Assembly: GCA_045633845.1 (NCBI GenBank)
Contig: JAZQZC010000010.1
Coordinates: 1 to 64,000 of the forward strand
Length of the DNA stretch: 64,000 nt
Source of the DNA: RGIG4708 sp045633845
Lineage (GTDB): Bacteria; Bacillota; Clostridia; UMGS1810
Reading direction: 5' to 3'
Shown one piece after another: positions 27,801 to 36,294 of this stretch. A program made the translations under genes and the position numbers. Position 1 is the first letter of the stretch. The number at the start of each line of letters is the position of its first letter. The notes beneath the pieces are model-generated. The model was not told the origin of the DNA, ran no database searches, and worked only from the letters and a program-made list of their open reading frames with translations.

Positions 27801-28130
27801 ATGTATTATCCCAATACGCCATATTGCATAGACAATATGACCGAAAATATCGCAAGGCGATATAACAACAATTCAAAAGATGAGCTTATGTGTCAAATTC
27901 AGCAGGCATCTTTTGCTGCATATGACCTGCAGCTTTACCTTGACACACATCCCGACTGTAGCGAAGCCCTTGAACTTTACACCAAGCTTAATGCAACGGT
28001 TGCAAGTTTAAGACAGGATTATGAAAATGCTTATGGCCCTCTCAGAGCTGCAAACTCTCCGTGTGACACGCCTTTTAAATGGGCAGACACTTGCTATGAG
28101 TGGCCTTGGGCAAAAAATAAGGAGGTTTAA
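27801..28130 (+). CDS. cotJB: Spore coat protein CotJB
   Basis: A 109-residue CotJB-family protein: LMCQIQQASFAAYDLQLYLDTHP and the terminal WADTCYEWPW motif. ATG 27801 follows AAGGAG; an in-frame GTG at 27792 overlaps the site. It lies 17 nt after cotJA and 2 nt before cotJC. CotJB is required with CotJC for coat inner-layer composition in Bacillus. Confidence 0.9.
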   Translation: MYYPNTPYCIDNMTENIARRYNNNSKDELMCQIQQASFAAYDLQLYLDTHPDCSEALELYTKLNATVASLRQDYENAYGPLRAANSPCDTPFKWADTCYEWPWAKNKEV

Positions 28131-28132
28131 TT

Positions 28133-28765
28133 ATGTGGGAATATGACAGAAAGTTAATGTACCCTGTAAAGATAAAAAATCCAAATCCGCAGCTTGCAAG
28201 ATATGTAATCAGCCAGTACGGTGGACCAGATGGTGAATTGGGCGCGTCTCTCAGATATCTCAGTCAGCGCTACACTATGCCCGACAATCAGCTTCGTGGC
28301 TTGTTAACGGACATTGGCACCGAAGAGCTCGCCCATCTTGAAATGGTAGGCGCCATTGTGTATCAGCTCACAAGAGGCATTGATGTGCCAGCTGTTAAGG
28401 AAAGCGGCTTTGACAATTATTTTATGAACCATTCAACAGGTGTTTACCCTGCAAACACAAGCGGCGAGCCTTTTACCGCTGCATATATTGCAGTGTCTGG
28501 TGACCCTATTGCCGACCTTAACGAAGACCTTGCTGCCGAACAAAAGGCGAGGGCAACCTACGACAATATTCTTCGTATGTCCGATGACCCTGATGTTAGC
28601 GACGTAATCAAGTTTCTTCGTGCAAGAGAGATTGTTCATTATCAGCGTTTTGGTGAAGCGGTAACACAACTTCAGGATAAACTTACCGAAAAAAATAAAT
28701 TCTATATGGGAAATGATAACAGCAAAGATAATTGCAGAGATTTGCGTAACGGCAGATATAACTGA
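28133..28765 (+). CDS. cotJC: Spore coat protein CotJC (manganese catalase family)
   Basis: A 210-residue dimanganese catalase-like ferritin-fold protein. Metal-ligand helices are seen in LLTDIGTEELAHLEMVG and in REIVHYQRFGEA. It forms part of the coat and may detoxify hydrogen peroxide at the spore surface. ATG with GGAGG. The gene ends in TGA, which shows that UGA is used as a stop in this organism. A terminator follows. Confidence 0.93.
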   Translation: MWEYDRKLMYPVKIKNPNPQLARYVISQYGGPDGELGASLRYLSQRYTMPDNQLRGLLTDIGTEELAHLEMVGAIVYQLTRGIDVPAVKESGFDNYFMNHSTGVYPANTSGEPFTAAYIAVSGDPIADLNEDLAAEQKARATYDNILRMSDDPDVSDVIKFLRAREIVHYQRFGEAVTQLQDKLTEKNKFYMGNDNSKDNCRDLRNGRYN

Positions 28766-28766
28766 C

Positions 28767-28798
28767 AAAAAAGCCGCAGTGTTAATTCACTGCGGCTT
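28767..28798. terminator. Terminator after cotJC
   Basis: A stem AAGCCGCAGT / ACTGCGGCTT with A- and T-rich flanks on both sides, placed between the convergent cotJC and SDR genes. Confidence 0.85.
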
Positions 28799-28802
28799 AA
28801 AA

Positions 28803-29579
28803 TTATTTTACAACAAATTTTTTGCTTTGAATAAAGTAAACTGCTCTTGCAAGAACTTTGTCTGAAAGTATATGACGTAAAAATGCTGCAATTCGCATAA
28901 TGCATCCTGGTACAATCACTTGTTTTCCGTAAAACATTTTTTTAATTGCATACTGTGCAACATCCTTACTTGTAAGCACAATGCTTTTGGCCCCCTTTTC
29001 GGTGCCTGTTCCAAAATTCACCTTTGCAACTTTACTAAATTCTGTATGTACGGGACCAGGGCATAGCACGCTGATGTGTACATTGCTTTTGGATTGACGC
29101 AATTCTTCACCAACAGCCTGACTTAAGCGGAGAACATAAGATTTTGAGGCATAATATGCGGCAAAAAGCGGACCCGGGAAAAACGCTGCAAGTGATGCAA
29201 CGTTAAGGATGTACCCACTGTTGCGCTTTTTAAACTCCTGTGCAAACAATTTTGTCATAATATGAACGGTGCGGACATTTGTGTCAAGCATTTTGAGCTC
29301 TGTATCCAAATCATTAGAGCAAAATTCGCCAAACACGCCAAATCCCGCATTGTTAATGAGTACATCAACTTCACTTGCGTAATCGGCAAGCTTTTTGCAC
29401 TGCTGGATATCTGTAACGTCACAGCAAACAATTTCTACATTTGTTTTTAGCTCATTTTTGAGTTGTTCAAGCTTGTCCTGCCGTCTTGCTACGGCAATAA
29501 TATCATAACCTCTTTCAGATAATATATGAGCCATATCATAGCCTAAGCCCGAGCTTGCTCCTGTAATTAGTGCTTTCAT
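28803..29579 (-). CDS. Short-chain dehydrogenase/reductase
   Basis: A 258-residue classical SDR with NAD(P)-binding TGASSGLGYD, INNAG, catalytic Ser in LNVASLA and YxxxK as YYASKSYV, and the PGPVHTEF loop. The cytosolic oxidoreductase substrate is unknown. The C-terminal 30 residues are hydrophobic and basic, similar to the DltE/YqjQ-type SDRs. Confidence 0.9.
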   Translation of the reverse strand: MKALITGASSGLGYDMAHILSERGYDIIAVARRQDKLEQLKNELKTNVEIVCCDVTDIQQCKKLADYASEVDVLINNAGFGVFGEFCSNDLDTELKMLDTNVRTVHIMTKLFAQEFKKRNSGYILNVASLAAFFPGPLFAAYYASKSYVLRLSQAVGEELRQSKSNVHISVLCPGPVHTEFSKVAKVNFGTGTEKGAKSIVLTSKDVAQYAIKKMFYGKQVIVPGCIMRIAAFLRHILSDKVLARAVYFIQSKKFVVK

Positions 29580-29609
29580 ATAAAGTTCCCCCTTACAAAA
29601 GTGTAATAT

Positions 29610-29638
29610 AAACGGCTGTAATAAAATTACAACCGTTT
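29610..29638. terminator. Terminator after the DMT transporter gene
   Basis: Stem AAACGGCTGTAAT / ATTACAACCGTTT with short loop, 20 nt past the transporter stop on the minus strand. Confidence 0.75.
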
Positions 29639-29658
29639 AAACTTATATCATATACATA

Positions 29659-30636
29659 TTAGACATCATAAAAACCAAGTATAAATATACCGATAAATAC
29701 TGCCGCAAGTGCAAGGTAATGCTTTGCAGAAAGCTTTTCTTTGAGGAACAATCTGCTCCAGATAAATGACACTGCACAGTAAGCCGAAATAATTACAAGA
29801 CCAACCTTGTATTCAGATACAACTACCATCATATAGAATACCTGACCGACAGTTTCGCATATACCGCCAATAGTTTTAATTTCGTCAAATTTGAAGTCGA
29901 TTTTATCTTTTTTGATAATAAATACATATACGGCAAAAATTACTGCCATAAATAGCCATGTAAATTCATAAGCTGTGTTAAGCACATCGCCGCACAAAAG
30001 CTCAGCTTCCTCAGCAATCATACCGCCTTGTTCGAGAGCTGCACAGTAGTTGTCAGCAATAATTGTGTCAACAAATGTTCCAAGTGAATCAAGCACACAA
30101 TACATTACAGGAAGGAGTATTGCAAGCACGCTTTTGCTGTACTTTCTGTTTGAGGCAGATTGTCTTAATGCTCTTGTTTCGCTGTCTTCAAAATAATCAA
30201 CAATACCAAGTGCAATGATACCTATAACTATAAATACTGCGCCGCAAATAATAGGACCATTGAGGAAAATTGCATCCGAATCGTCTTCTACCCATTTAAC
30301 ACCAAAGTATGCAATGTTCATAATAAGAGCAAATGCACCCGAACAGTTACAAATAGGAGAGGATACCGAAAGCTCAATGTATCTCAGGCCAACATAACCT
30401 ATAACCATCGAAAGTATGTACAGAGCTGATGCAGGGAGATATACCCATATGTCATTAAGTGACAAAGGTACTCCACCAAAAGTAACTTCGTATATAGCAT
30501 GAATACCCATTATCAAACCAACTGCAATACCAACCTTATAGTGACTGTATTTATCACTTAGTTTTGTTCCCATTTTGCTGAACAAGTCACTGCCGCTCCA
30601 GCAGAGCATAGCAATAATTGCGTATGTAAATAACAT
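29659..30636 (-). CDS. DMT-superfamily (EamA-like) transporter
   Basis: A 325-residue membrane protein with about ten hydrophobic helices in two EamA-like halves. The first starts MLFTYAIIAMLCWSGSDLFSK and the second ends FLKEKLSAKHYLALAAVFIGI. These proteins export or import small metabolites; the substrate is unknown. The SD is AGGAGATG. It stands alone between terminators. Confidence 0.85.
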   Translation of the reverse strand: MLFTYAIIAMLCWSGSDLFSKMGTKLSDKYSHYKVGIAVGLIMGIHAIYEVTFGGVPLSLNDIWVYLPASALYILSMVIGYVGLRYIELSVSSPICNCSGAFALIMNIAYFGVKWVEDDSDAIFLNGPIICGAVFIVIGIIALGIVDYFEDSETRALRQSASNRKYSKSVLAILLPVMYCVLDSLGTFVDTIIADNYCAALEQGGMIAEEAELLCGDVLNTAYEFTWLFMAVIFAVYVFIIKKDKIDFKFDEIKTIGGICETVGQVFYMMVVVSEYKVGLVIISAYCAVSFIWSRLFLKEKLSAKHYLALAAVFIGIFILGFYDV

Positions 30637-30681
30637 ATTTTACATCTCCTTTTCTTTTGAATTTTATGATTTAATTTTATT

Positions 30682-30718
30682 AAAAAAGCATTACCCTTTT
30701 GCATGGGCAATGCTTTTT
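30682..30718. terminator. Terminator after secF
   Basis: Stem AAAAAAGCATTACCC / GGGCAATGCTTTTT with an 8-nt loop, 13 nt after the secF stop on the minus strand. Confidence 0.85.
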
Positions 30719-30730
30719 AATTTACAAAAA

Positions 30731-31600
30731 TTATTTTGCAACAACTTTTGCACCTTTACCTTTGAACAATACCCAGAAGTTTCCAGCAAGGAAAACAGAA
30801 GAATAGCAACCGCAAATTACACCAACTATAAGCGGAAGCGCAAATTCCTTGATAGAAGGTACGCCAAGGATGTAGAGTGCAACAAGCACGATAAGAGTTG
30901 TTACCGATGTGTTAATTGATCTTGCCATTGTCTGCCAGATACTTGTGTTAACAATGTTAGCAAAAGATTCTTTTTTGAGAAATCTTGTGTTTTCTCTTAC
31001 TCTGTCAAATACAACGATTGTTGCGTTGATTGAGTAACCGAGAATTGTAAGAATAGCTGCAATAAATGTTGTGTTTACAGGGATTCTGAAAAGTGCGTAA
31101 ACACTAAGCATTACAAGCATATCGTGGCATAGAGCAATTACTGCAGAAATACCTGTCAAAAGCTCAAATCTGAATGTAATATATATGAGCATAAGAATAA
31201 CCGCGATTACTATAGAGGTTGCCGCGTTGTTCCACAAATCTGCACCGATAGAAGCACTTACATTGTCTACAGAAAGGATTGTTGCACCTTCAAATGCAGC
31301 TTTAATTGCATCCTGTGCAGCAACCTTTTGTTCTTGTGTAAGCTCTTTTGTTTTGATAATAGCTTCGTTTTCGTCTGACTTCTGTACTGCAGAAATTTCA
31401 ACACCTTCAACGTTTTTAAGAGTATCTCTTATAGCCATTTCGTCAAATTCAGCGTTGAGATTAACATAAATTTCAGTACCGCCTGTGAAGTCGATATCAG
31501 TGTTAAAACCGCCGTTTACAATAAAGCCTGCGATACCTGCTACAATAACAATTGCAGATATAATAAAGAATATGGCTTTCTTTTCTATAATATTAAACAT
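30731..31600 (-). CDS. secF: Protein translocase subunit SecF
   Basis: A 289-residue membrane subunit that, with SecD, uses the proton gradient to help SecYEG-dependent export. It has an N-terminal helix, the periplasmic-type domain with DFTGGTEIYV, and five C-terminal helices. The conserved GYSINATIVVFDRVREN segment is present. ATG 31600 with AGGAGGAG is chosen over an upstream in-frame start that lies within secD. It follows secD by 19 nt. Confidence 0.95.
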   Translation of the reverse strand: MFNIIEKKAIFFIISAIVIVAGIAGFIVNGGFNTDIDFTGGTEIYVNLNAEFDEMAIRDTLKNVEGVEISAVQKSDENEAIIKTKELTQEQKVAAQDAIKAAFEGATILSVDNVSASIGADLWNNAATSIVIAVILMLIYITFRFELLTGISAVIALCHDMLVMLSVYALFRIPVNTTFIAAILTILGYSINATIVVFDRVRENTRFLKKESFANIVNTSIWQTMARSINTSVTTLIVLVALYILGVPSIKEFALPLIVGVICGCYSSVFLAGNFWVLFKGKGAKVVAK

Positions 31601-31619
31601 TGTATATCTCCTCCTTTTC

Positions 31620-32888
31620 TTAAGCACTGTATAATTTAGAATTCTTGATGTTAAAGCCAATCATCTGACGGAGCAAGAATCTTGTAACAAATACTGCTGT
31701 AAACATACTAACAATTGTACCTATACCGAGTGTAAGAGCAAAGCCCTTGATTGTACCTGTACCAAAGAGGTAGAGTACAACTGCTGCAATGATTGTTGTA
31801 ATGTTTGAGTCAAGAATTGCGGTAAATGCTCTGTTAAAGCCTGCATCAACCGAAGCTCTGAGAGTTTTACCAACCTTGAGTTCTTCTTTAACTCTTTCAA
31901 AGATAATAACGTTAGCATCAACTGCAGTACCGATTGTAAGAATAATACCGCCGATACCCGGAAGTGTAAGGTTAACTCTGAGAAATCCGAGGATAAGAGC
32001 AACAATTGCTAAATAACCAACAAGTGAAATGCAAGAAATAAATCCGCACATTCTGTAGAATATAACCATAAACAGCATTACAAGTATAAGACCGATAAGT
32101 CCTGCTTTAAGGCTGTTGTCAAGAGCCTTTTCACCAAGCTGAGCACCAATTGTTCTTACCTCTACAGGCTTGAGTGAAAATGGGAGCTGACCTGACTGAA
32201 TCTGACCTGCAAGTGTTTTTGCACTTTCGTTGTCAAAATCGCCCGAGATGATACATTCGGTTGAGTTGATTTCTTCACTAACTCTTGGTGCAGAAACAAT
32301 GTTCCCGTCAAGCTGAATTGCAATGTAGTTTTCACCATCAGCATAAGTAGAAATTTTGGCAGTAGCTTGTGCAAATTTCTGTGCACCCTCATCGGTGAGT
32401 GTAAGTTTAACTATATTTCCTTTATTTCCGGTCTGGTCATATGCTTCGTATGCAGCAACTGCACTTTTAACGTGGTCGCCGCCGTTTAAAACAACATTGC
32501 CGTCTTTGTCAACAAATTCGAGCTTTGCTGTTGCACCGAGAATAGCAACTGCTTCATCCGGATTGTCAACAGCAGGAATTTCTACTCTTACTCTTCTGTC
32601 ATTCTGTTTAGAAACATTAGCTTCATAATAACCCTGGCTGTCAAGTCTGTTACGGAGTACTGCTATGATAGATGTCATATGGTCTTCTGTAACATTTTCT
32701 TCTGTATCAGCTTCAAAAACAATGTAAGAGCCGCCTGCCAGGTCGAGACCTCTTCTGATACCGTGTTCTTCATCCATTACCGAGGTAATCTGGTAACCAC
32801 CAACATTGAGTCCAAATGCCGCAATATAGGCAAGCGCCAATATAACAACAAGCACAATGCTGAATTTTGCTACGCTTTTTGATTTCAT
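31620..32888 (-). CDS. secD: Protein translocase subunit SecD
   Basis: A 422-residue partner of SecF with six membrane helices and a P1 domain shorter than in proteobacteria, as usual in Firmicutes. Signatures: GLDLAGGSYIVFEAD, AVDANVIIFERVKEEL and FALTLGIGTIVSMFTAVFVTR. The SD is AAGGAGG. A strong promoter sits just upstream. Confidence 0.95.
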   Translation of the reverse strand: MKSKSVAKFSIVLVVILALAYIAAFGLNVGGYQITSVMDEEHGIRRGLDLAGGSYIVFEADTEENVTEDHMTSIIAVLRNRLDSQGYYEANVSKQNDRRVRVEIPAVDNPDEAVAILGATAKLEFVDKDGNVVLNGGDHVKSAVAAYEAYDQTGNKGNIVKLTLTDEGAQKFAQATAKISTYADGENYIAIQLDGNIVSAPRVSEEINSTECIISGDFDNESAKTLAGQIQSGQLPFSLKPVEVRTIGAQLGEKALDNSLKAGLIGLILVMLFMVIFYRMCGFISCISLVGYLAIVALILGFLRVNLTLPGIGGIILTIGTAVDANVIIFERVKEELKVGKTLRASVDAGFNRAFTAILDSNITTIIAAVVLYLFGTGTIKGFALTLGIGTIVSMFTAVFVTRFLLRQMIGFNIKNSKLYSA

Positions 32889-32929
32889 TTGTGTTCCTCC
32901 TTAAAATCGTTCAAAATTCATACTGTATT

Positions 32930-32958
32930 ATTATAGTACTTTTTGCATAAAAAGTCAA
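32930..32958 (-). promoter_or_regulatory. Sigma-A promoter of secDF
   Basis: On the minus strand: TTGACT (32953-32958), 17 bp, TATAAT (32930-32935), about 40 bp upstream of secD. Confidence 0.8.
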
Positions 32959-32974
32959 TATCCAAAAAAACCAA

Positions 32975-33376
32975 TTACTCTCTTTTTGTATTTATGCCGA
33001 TTATTCCTCCAATTGCTCCTGTTAATGCAGAAATAATTAAACAAATTATTGTGCCTATATCAACAGTATAGTTACCTTTTATCAATGCAATTGCAAAAAG
33101 TATCAATATGTAAGCAAGTCCTGCAATGCCGCCTGTGAGCCAGCCTTTTTTTGAAGTATTGGAGGCAGCAAAAAATCCGCAGGCGGCAGTTGATATATAT
33201 GTTGCGCAAGCAACAGTAATATCAGCAGAGCTTTCACTTAAACTTGTATATGTAACAAGTACAGAAAATATCAAGAGTATAATTAAGGTGAGTATGTATG
33301 ACATTACAATGCTTTTGAGTAATTTTTTTGCACCTTTAGTATATTTTACAGCTTTGTTTTCTGCCTGATTAATCAT
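32975..33376 (-). CDS. TIGR04086-like four-helix membrane protein
   Basis: A 133-residue membrane protein with four hydrophobic segments. In clostridia this family (TIGR04086) is regularly encoded between yajC and secD, as here, which hints at a link to the Sec machinery. Function is unknown. ATG 33376 has GGAG about 8 nt upstream; an earlier start is in frame but poorly placed. Confidence 0.8.
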   Translation of the reverse strand: MINQAENKAVKYTKGAKKLLKSIVMSYILTLIILLIFSVLVTYTSLSESSADITVACATYISTAACGFFAASNTSKKGWLTGGIAGLAYILILFAIALIKGNYTVDIGTIICLIISALTGAIGGIIGINTKRE

Positions 33377-33525
33377 AAAAATCTCCATTCCGCCGCCATA
33401 CGTCGGCACAAATATTAATTAAAATTCTCTTATCCGTATGGCAAGGAATGACAAGAGATTTTTACGCCCATGTGCGTTTCTGAGCGAATGCGAAGAAAAT
33501 TTCGCACGGGCAATCAAATCCGTCT

Positions 33526-33564
33526 GAGGTAATAACGTGAAAGAAACTTTCACGTTATTACCTC
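33526..33564. repeat. Perfect 18-bp inverted repeat
   Basis: GAGGTAATAACGTGAAAG and its exact complement are separated by three bases, with a further TCCG/CGGA pairing outside. It has no T run. It lies in the gap between yajC and the TIGR04086 gene and is probably a small palindromic repeat element rather than a terminator. Confidence 0.75.
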
Positions 33565-33578
33565 CGGATATAAAAAAT

Positions 33579-33601
33579 AGACTCTGCATTTAGCAGAGCC
33601 T
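33579..33601 (-). terminator. Terminator after yajC
   Basis: On the minus strand, GCTCTGC / GCAGAGT with a 5-nt loop is followed by a T-rich tract, about 30 nt after the yajC stop. Confidence 0.75.
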
Positions 33602-33629
33602 ATTCAATACTATTCATAAAATTAGTTGA

Positions 33630-33932
33630 TTATGCATCAGCAGGCTTTAAAACCTCTTTAACAGACCAACGGTATACTTTGATGTAAGATTTTTCAGAAG
33701 ATGAGCCTGTTTCCAAAACAAGGTTGTCATCTTTAATCTGGGTAATTTTACCTACAATACCGCCGATTGTAACAATTTTGTCACCTACAACAAGACCACT
33801 TAGCATTTCCTGAGTGAGCTTTTCTCTCTTTTTCTGAGGTCTTATAATCATAAAATACATAATTGCAAAAAGTACAACCATCATAATTACAAATTGAATC
33901 ATACTTCCTGTTGTTGCTGTGTTTGTTGGCAT
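33630..33932 (-). CDS. yajC: Preprotein translocase subunit YajC
   Basis: A 100-residue protein with one N-terminal membrane helix (MIQFVIMMVVLFAIMYFM) followed by RPQKKREK, the conserved junction of YajC. The cytosolic part has GLVVGDKIVTIGGIVGKI. It is an auxiliary component of the SecDF complex. The SD is AGGAGG. It follows tgt on the same strand. Confidence 0.95.
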   Translation of the reverse strand: MPTNTATTGSMIQFVIMMVVLFAIMYFMIIRPQKKREKLTQEMLSGLVVGDKIVTIGGIVGKITQIKDDNLVLETGSSSEKSYIKVYRWSVKEVLKPADA

Positions 33933-33999
33933 ATCACAAACCTCCTAAAATTTATTATGTTAAATATTATAACTATATTTTACCAAAAAGTCAAGCATA

Positions 34000-35130
34000 T
34001 TAAATACGTGTATTGTATATTTCGAGTTTTTCTTTTTTAAACTCGGCATATCTGTCCTCGTCAATTGCATTTCGTATGTTTTCGGTAAGCTTATTGTAAA
34101 AATACAGATTGTGAATAACGCAAAGGCGCATAGCAAGCATTTCATTTGCTTTAAACAAATGGCGTATATATGCTTTTGAGTAATTGCGGCAGGTAGGACA
34201 GTTACAATCGGGGTCAATTGGGTCCATATCCGTTTTGAATTTTTCATTTTTGAGGCTCATATAGCCTTTTTCGGTAAATATGTTGCAGTGACGGGCATTT
34301 CGGCTTGGCATTACGCAATCAAAAAAGTCAATGCCTCTGTCAACCGCTTCCAAAATATTTTGCGGAGTACCTACACCCATCAGATATCTTGGCTTGTGTT
34401 TTGGTGCAAAGGGGAGAACGACATCAAGAATGTGATACATTTCCTCTGTGGTTTCACCTACAGCCAGCCCGCCTATTGCATATCCGTCAAGGTCAAGCTC
34501 CGAAATCTGCTTCATATTTTCTATTCGTAAGTCATCAAATGTTGCACCCTGATTTATACCAAACAACATTTGATTTTTGTTAATTGTACGTTCAAGGCTG
34601 TTGAGCCTCTCCATTTCCGCTTTGCAGCGGTGAAGCCAGCGCACTGTCCGCTCGTGAGATGCTTTTGCGTAGCTGTACTCCGCAGGGAGTGCCACACACT
34701 CATCAAATGCCATAGCAATTGTAGATGCAAGGTTTGACTGAATTTGCATACTTTCTTCAGGCCCCATAAATATTTTGCGGCCGTCAACGTGTGAATTAAA
34801 GTACACACCTTCTTCTTTGATTTTTCGAAGTCCTGCAAGGGAAAACACCTGAAATCCGCCACTGTCTGTGAGTATTGGTCTGTCCCAGTTCATAAATTTG
34901 TGAAGTCCGCCGCATTCGTATACAACGTCATCGCCGGGGCGAACATGCAAATGATATGTGTTTGAAAGCTCAACCTGACAACCAATTTCTTTGAGGTCGG
35001 TAGTAGATACAGCACCTTTGATTGCAGCAAGTGTACCCACATTCATAAACACAGGTGTCTGTACAGTGCCGTGCACTGTTTTAAATTCACCGCGTCTGGC
35101 ATTGCCATCTTGTTTTATCAGTTTAAACAT
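34000..35130 (-). CDS. tgt: tRNA-guanine transglycosylase
   Basis: A 376-residue enzyme exchanging G34 for preQ1 in tRNAs with GUN anticodons (queuosine pathway). Catalytic Asp in LTDSGGFQVFSL, second Asp in GIDFFDCVMPSR, and the zinc site CNCPTC...H near residue 305 are present. It is paired with queA, which encodes the next enzyme of the pathway. Confidence 0.96.
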   Translation of the reverse strand: MFKLIKQDGNARRGEFKTVHGTVQTPVFMNVGTLAAIKGAVSTTDLKEIGCQVELSNTYHLHVRPGDDVVYECGGLHKFMNWDRPILTDSGGFQVFSLAGLRKIKEEGVYFNSHVDGRKIFMGPEESMQIQSNLASTIAMAFDECVALPAEYSYAKASHERTVRWLHRCKAEMERLNSLERTINKNQMLFGINQGATFDDLRIENMKQISELDLDGYAIGGLAVGETTEEMYHILDVVLPFAPKHKPRYLMGVGTPQNILEAVDRGIDFFDCVMPSRNARHCNIFTEKGYMSLKNEKFKTDMDPIDPDCNCPTCRNYSKAYIRHLFKANEMLAMRLCVIHNLYFYNKLTENIRNAIDEDRYAEFKKEKLEIYNTRI

Positions 35131-35197
35131 AAATAATTCCTTTACTTATTAATAAATATACATAGCATCATCGAAGTTTATGGTTTATGTGATATTC

Positions 35198-35246
35198 GTA
35201 GGGGCGATTCAAGAATCGCCCGAGGGTCATTCGTGAATGACCCCTA
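35198..35246. repeat. Double-hairpin palindromic repeat
   Basis: Outer ends GTAGGGG / CCCCTAC enclose two stem-loops: GGGCGATTC/GAATCGCCC-type and GGGTCATTC/GAATGACCC. It lies between queA and tgt. It resembles the short REP-like palindromes spread through many clostridial genomes. Confidence 0.7.
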
Positions 35247-35259
35247 CAATATTATTCTG

Positions 35260-36285
35260 CTAAACAATAAACATAGCATCACCAAAGCTGAAAAAACGAT
35301 ATCTTTGGTCTACAGCCTGCTTGTACGCATTCATTATATATTCTTTGCTTGCAAGGGATGATACAAGCATCAAAAGTGTAGATTCGGGCAAGTGAAAATT
35401 TGTAATAAGTGCGTCAACGCATTTGAATTTGTATGGTGGGTAAATAAATATGTCTGTCCAACCGCTCTGAGGAGTTATATATCCGTTTTCATCTGCTGCT
35501 GTTTCAAGGGTTCGTGTTGAGGTTGTACCAACAGATATTATTCTGCCGCCTTGCTTTTTCGCTTGATTAATAGTATTGGCGGCATTTTCGTCAATAACAT
35601 AAAATTCCGAATGCATTTTGTGATTTTCCACATCATCCACCTTTACAGGTCGGAATGTGCCTAGTCCAACGTGTAGAGTTACATACGCAATTTTGACACC
35701 TTTTTTTTCTATTTCGCAAAGCAGCTCTTTGGTAAAGTGTAACCCTGCGGTTGGTGCAGCTGCCGAACCTTCGTGTTTAGAATAAACAGTCTGATATCTT
35801 TCTTTGTCATCAAGGTGGGCAGTAATATACGGCGGGAGAGGCATTTCGCCAAGCTCGTCAAGCACATTTTCCCACAGACCGTCATAATAGAATTTTACAA
35901 GTCTGTTTCCATCGTTAATTGTTTCGAGCACTTCGGCAGTGAGCTTTCCGCCACCAAATACAAATCTTGCGCCTGGTTTTGCTTTTTTGCCGGGCTTTAA
36001 TATAACTTCCCATTCATCATCTGATTTTCTGTTCAAAAGCAAAAATTCTATTTTGCCTCCGGTATTTTCTTTTTCGCCAAAAAGTCTTGCCGGAATAACT
36101 CTTGTATTGTTTACAACAAGGCAATCTCCAGGGTTTAATTCATCAATAATACATTTAAAGGTTGAATGAGATATTTCGCCTGTTTTTTTATTAAGCTTTA
36201 AAAGTTTTGAAGATGATCTGTCGGTAAGAGGAGTCTGTGCAATCAGCTCCTCGGGCAAATCATAGTAAAAGTCACTTGTTTTCAT
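35260..36285 (-). CDS. queA: S-adenosylmethionine:tRNA ribosyltransferase-isomerase
   Basis: A 341-residue enzyme that converts preQ1 in tRNA to epoxyqueuosine using the ribosyl group of S-adenosylmethionine. Family signatures: SDFYYDLPEELIAQTPL, CLVVNNTRVIPARLFG, AAPTAGLHFT and the C-terminal TNFHLPESTLLMLVSSLA. It acts after Tgt. It follows the spoIID-like gene by 9 nt, so these form one operon. Confidence 0.96.
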   Translation of the reverse strand: MKTSDFYYDLPEELIAQTPLTDRSSSKLLKLNKKTGEISHSTFKCIIDELNPGDCLVVNNTRVIPARLFGEKENTGGKIEFLLLNRKSDDEWEVILKPGKKAKPGARFVFGGGKLTAEVLETINDGNRLVKFYYDGLWENVLDELGEMPLPPYITAHLDDKERYQTVYSKHEGSAAAPTAGLHFTKELLCEIEKKGVKIAYVTLHVGLGTFRPVKVDDVENHKMHSEFYVIDENAANTINQAKKQGGRIISVGTTSTRTLETAADENGYITPQSGWTDIFIYPPYKFKCVDALITNFHLPESTLLMLVSSLASKEYIMNAYKQAVDQRYRFFSFGDAMFIV

Positions 36286-36294
36286 AATACTCCT

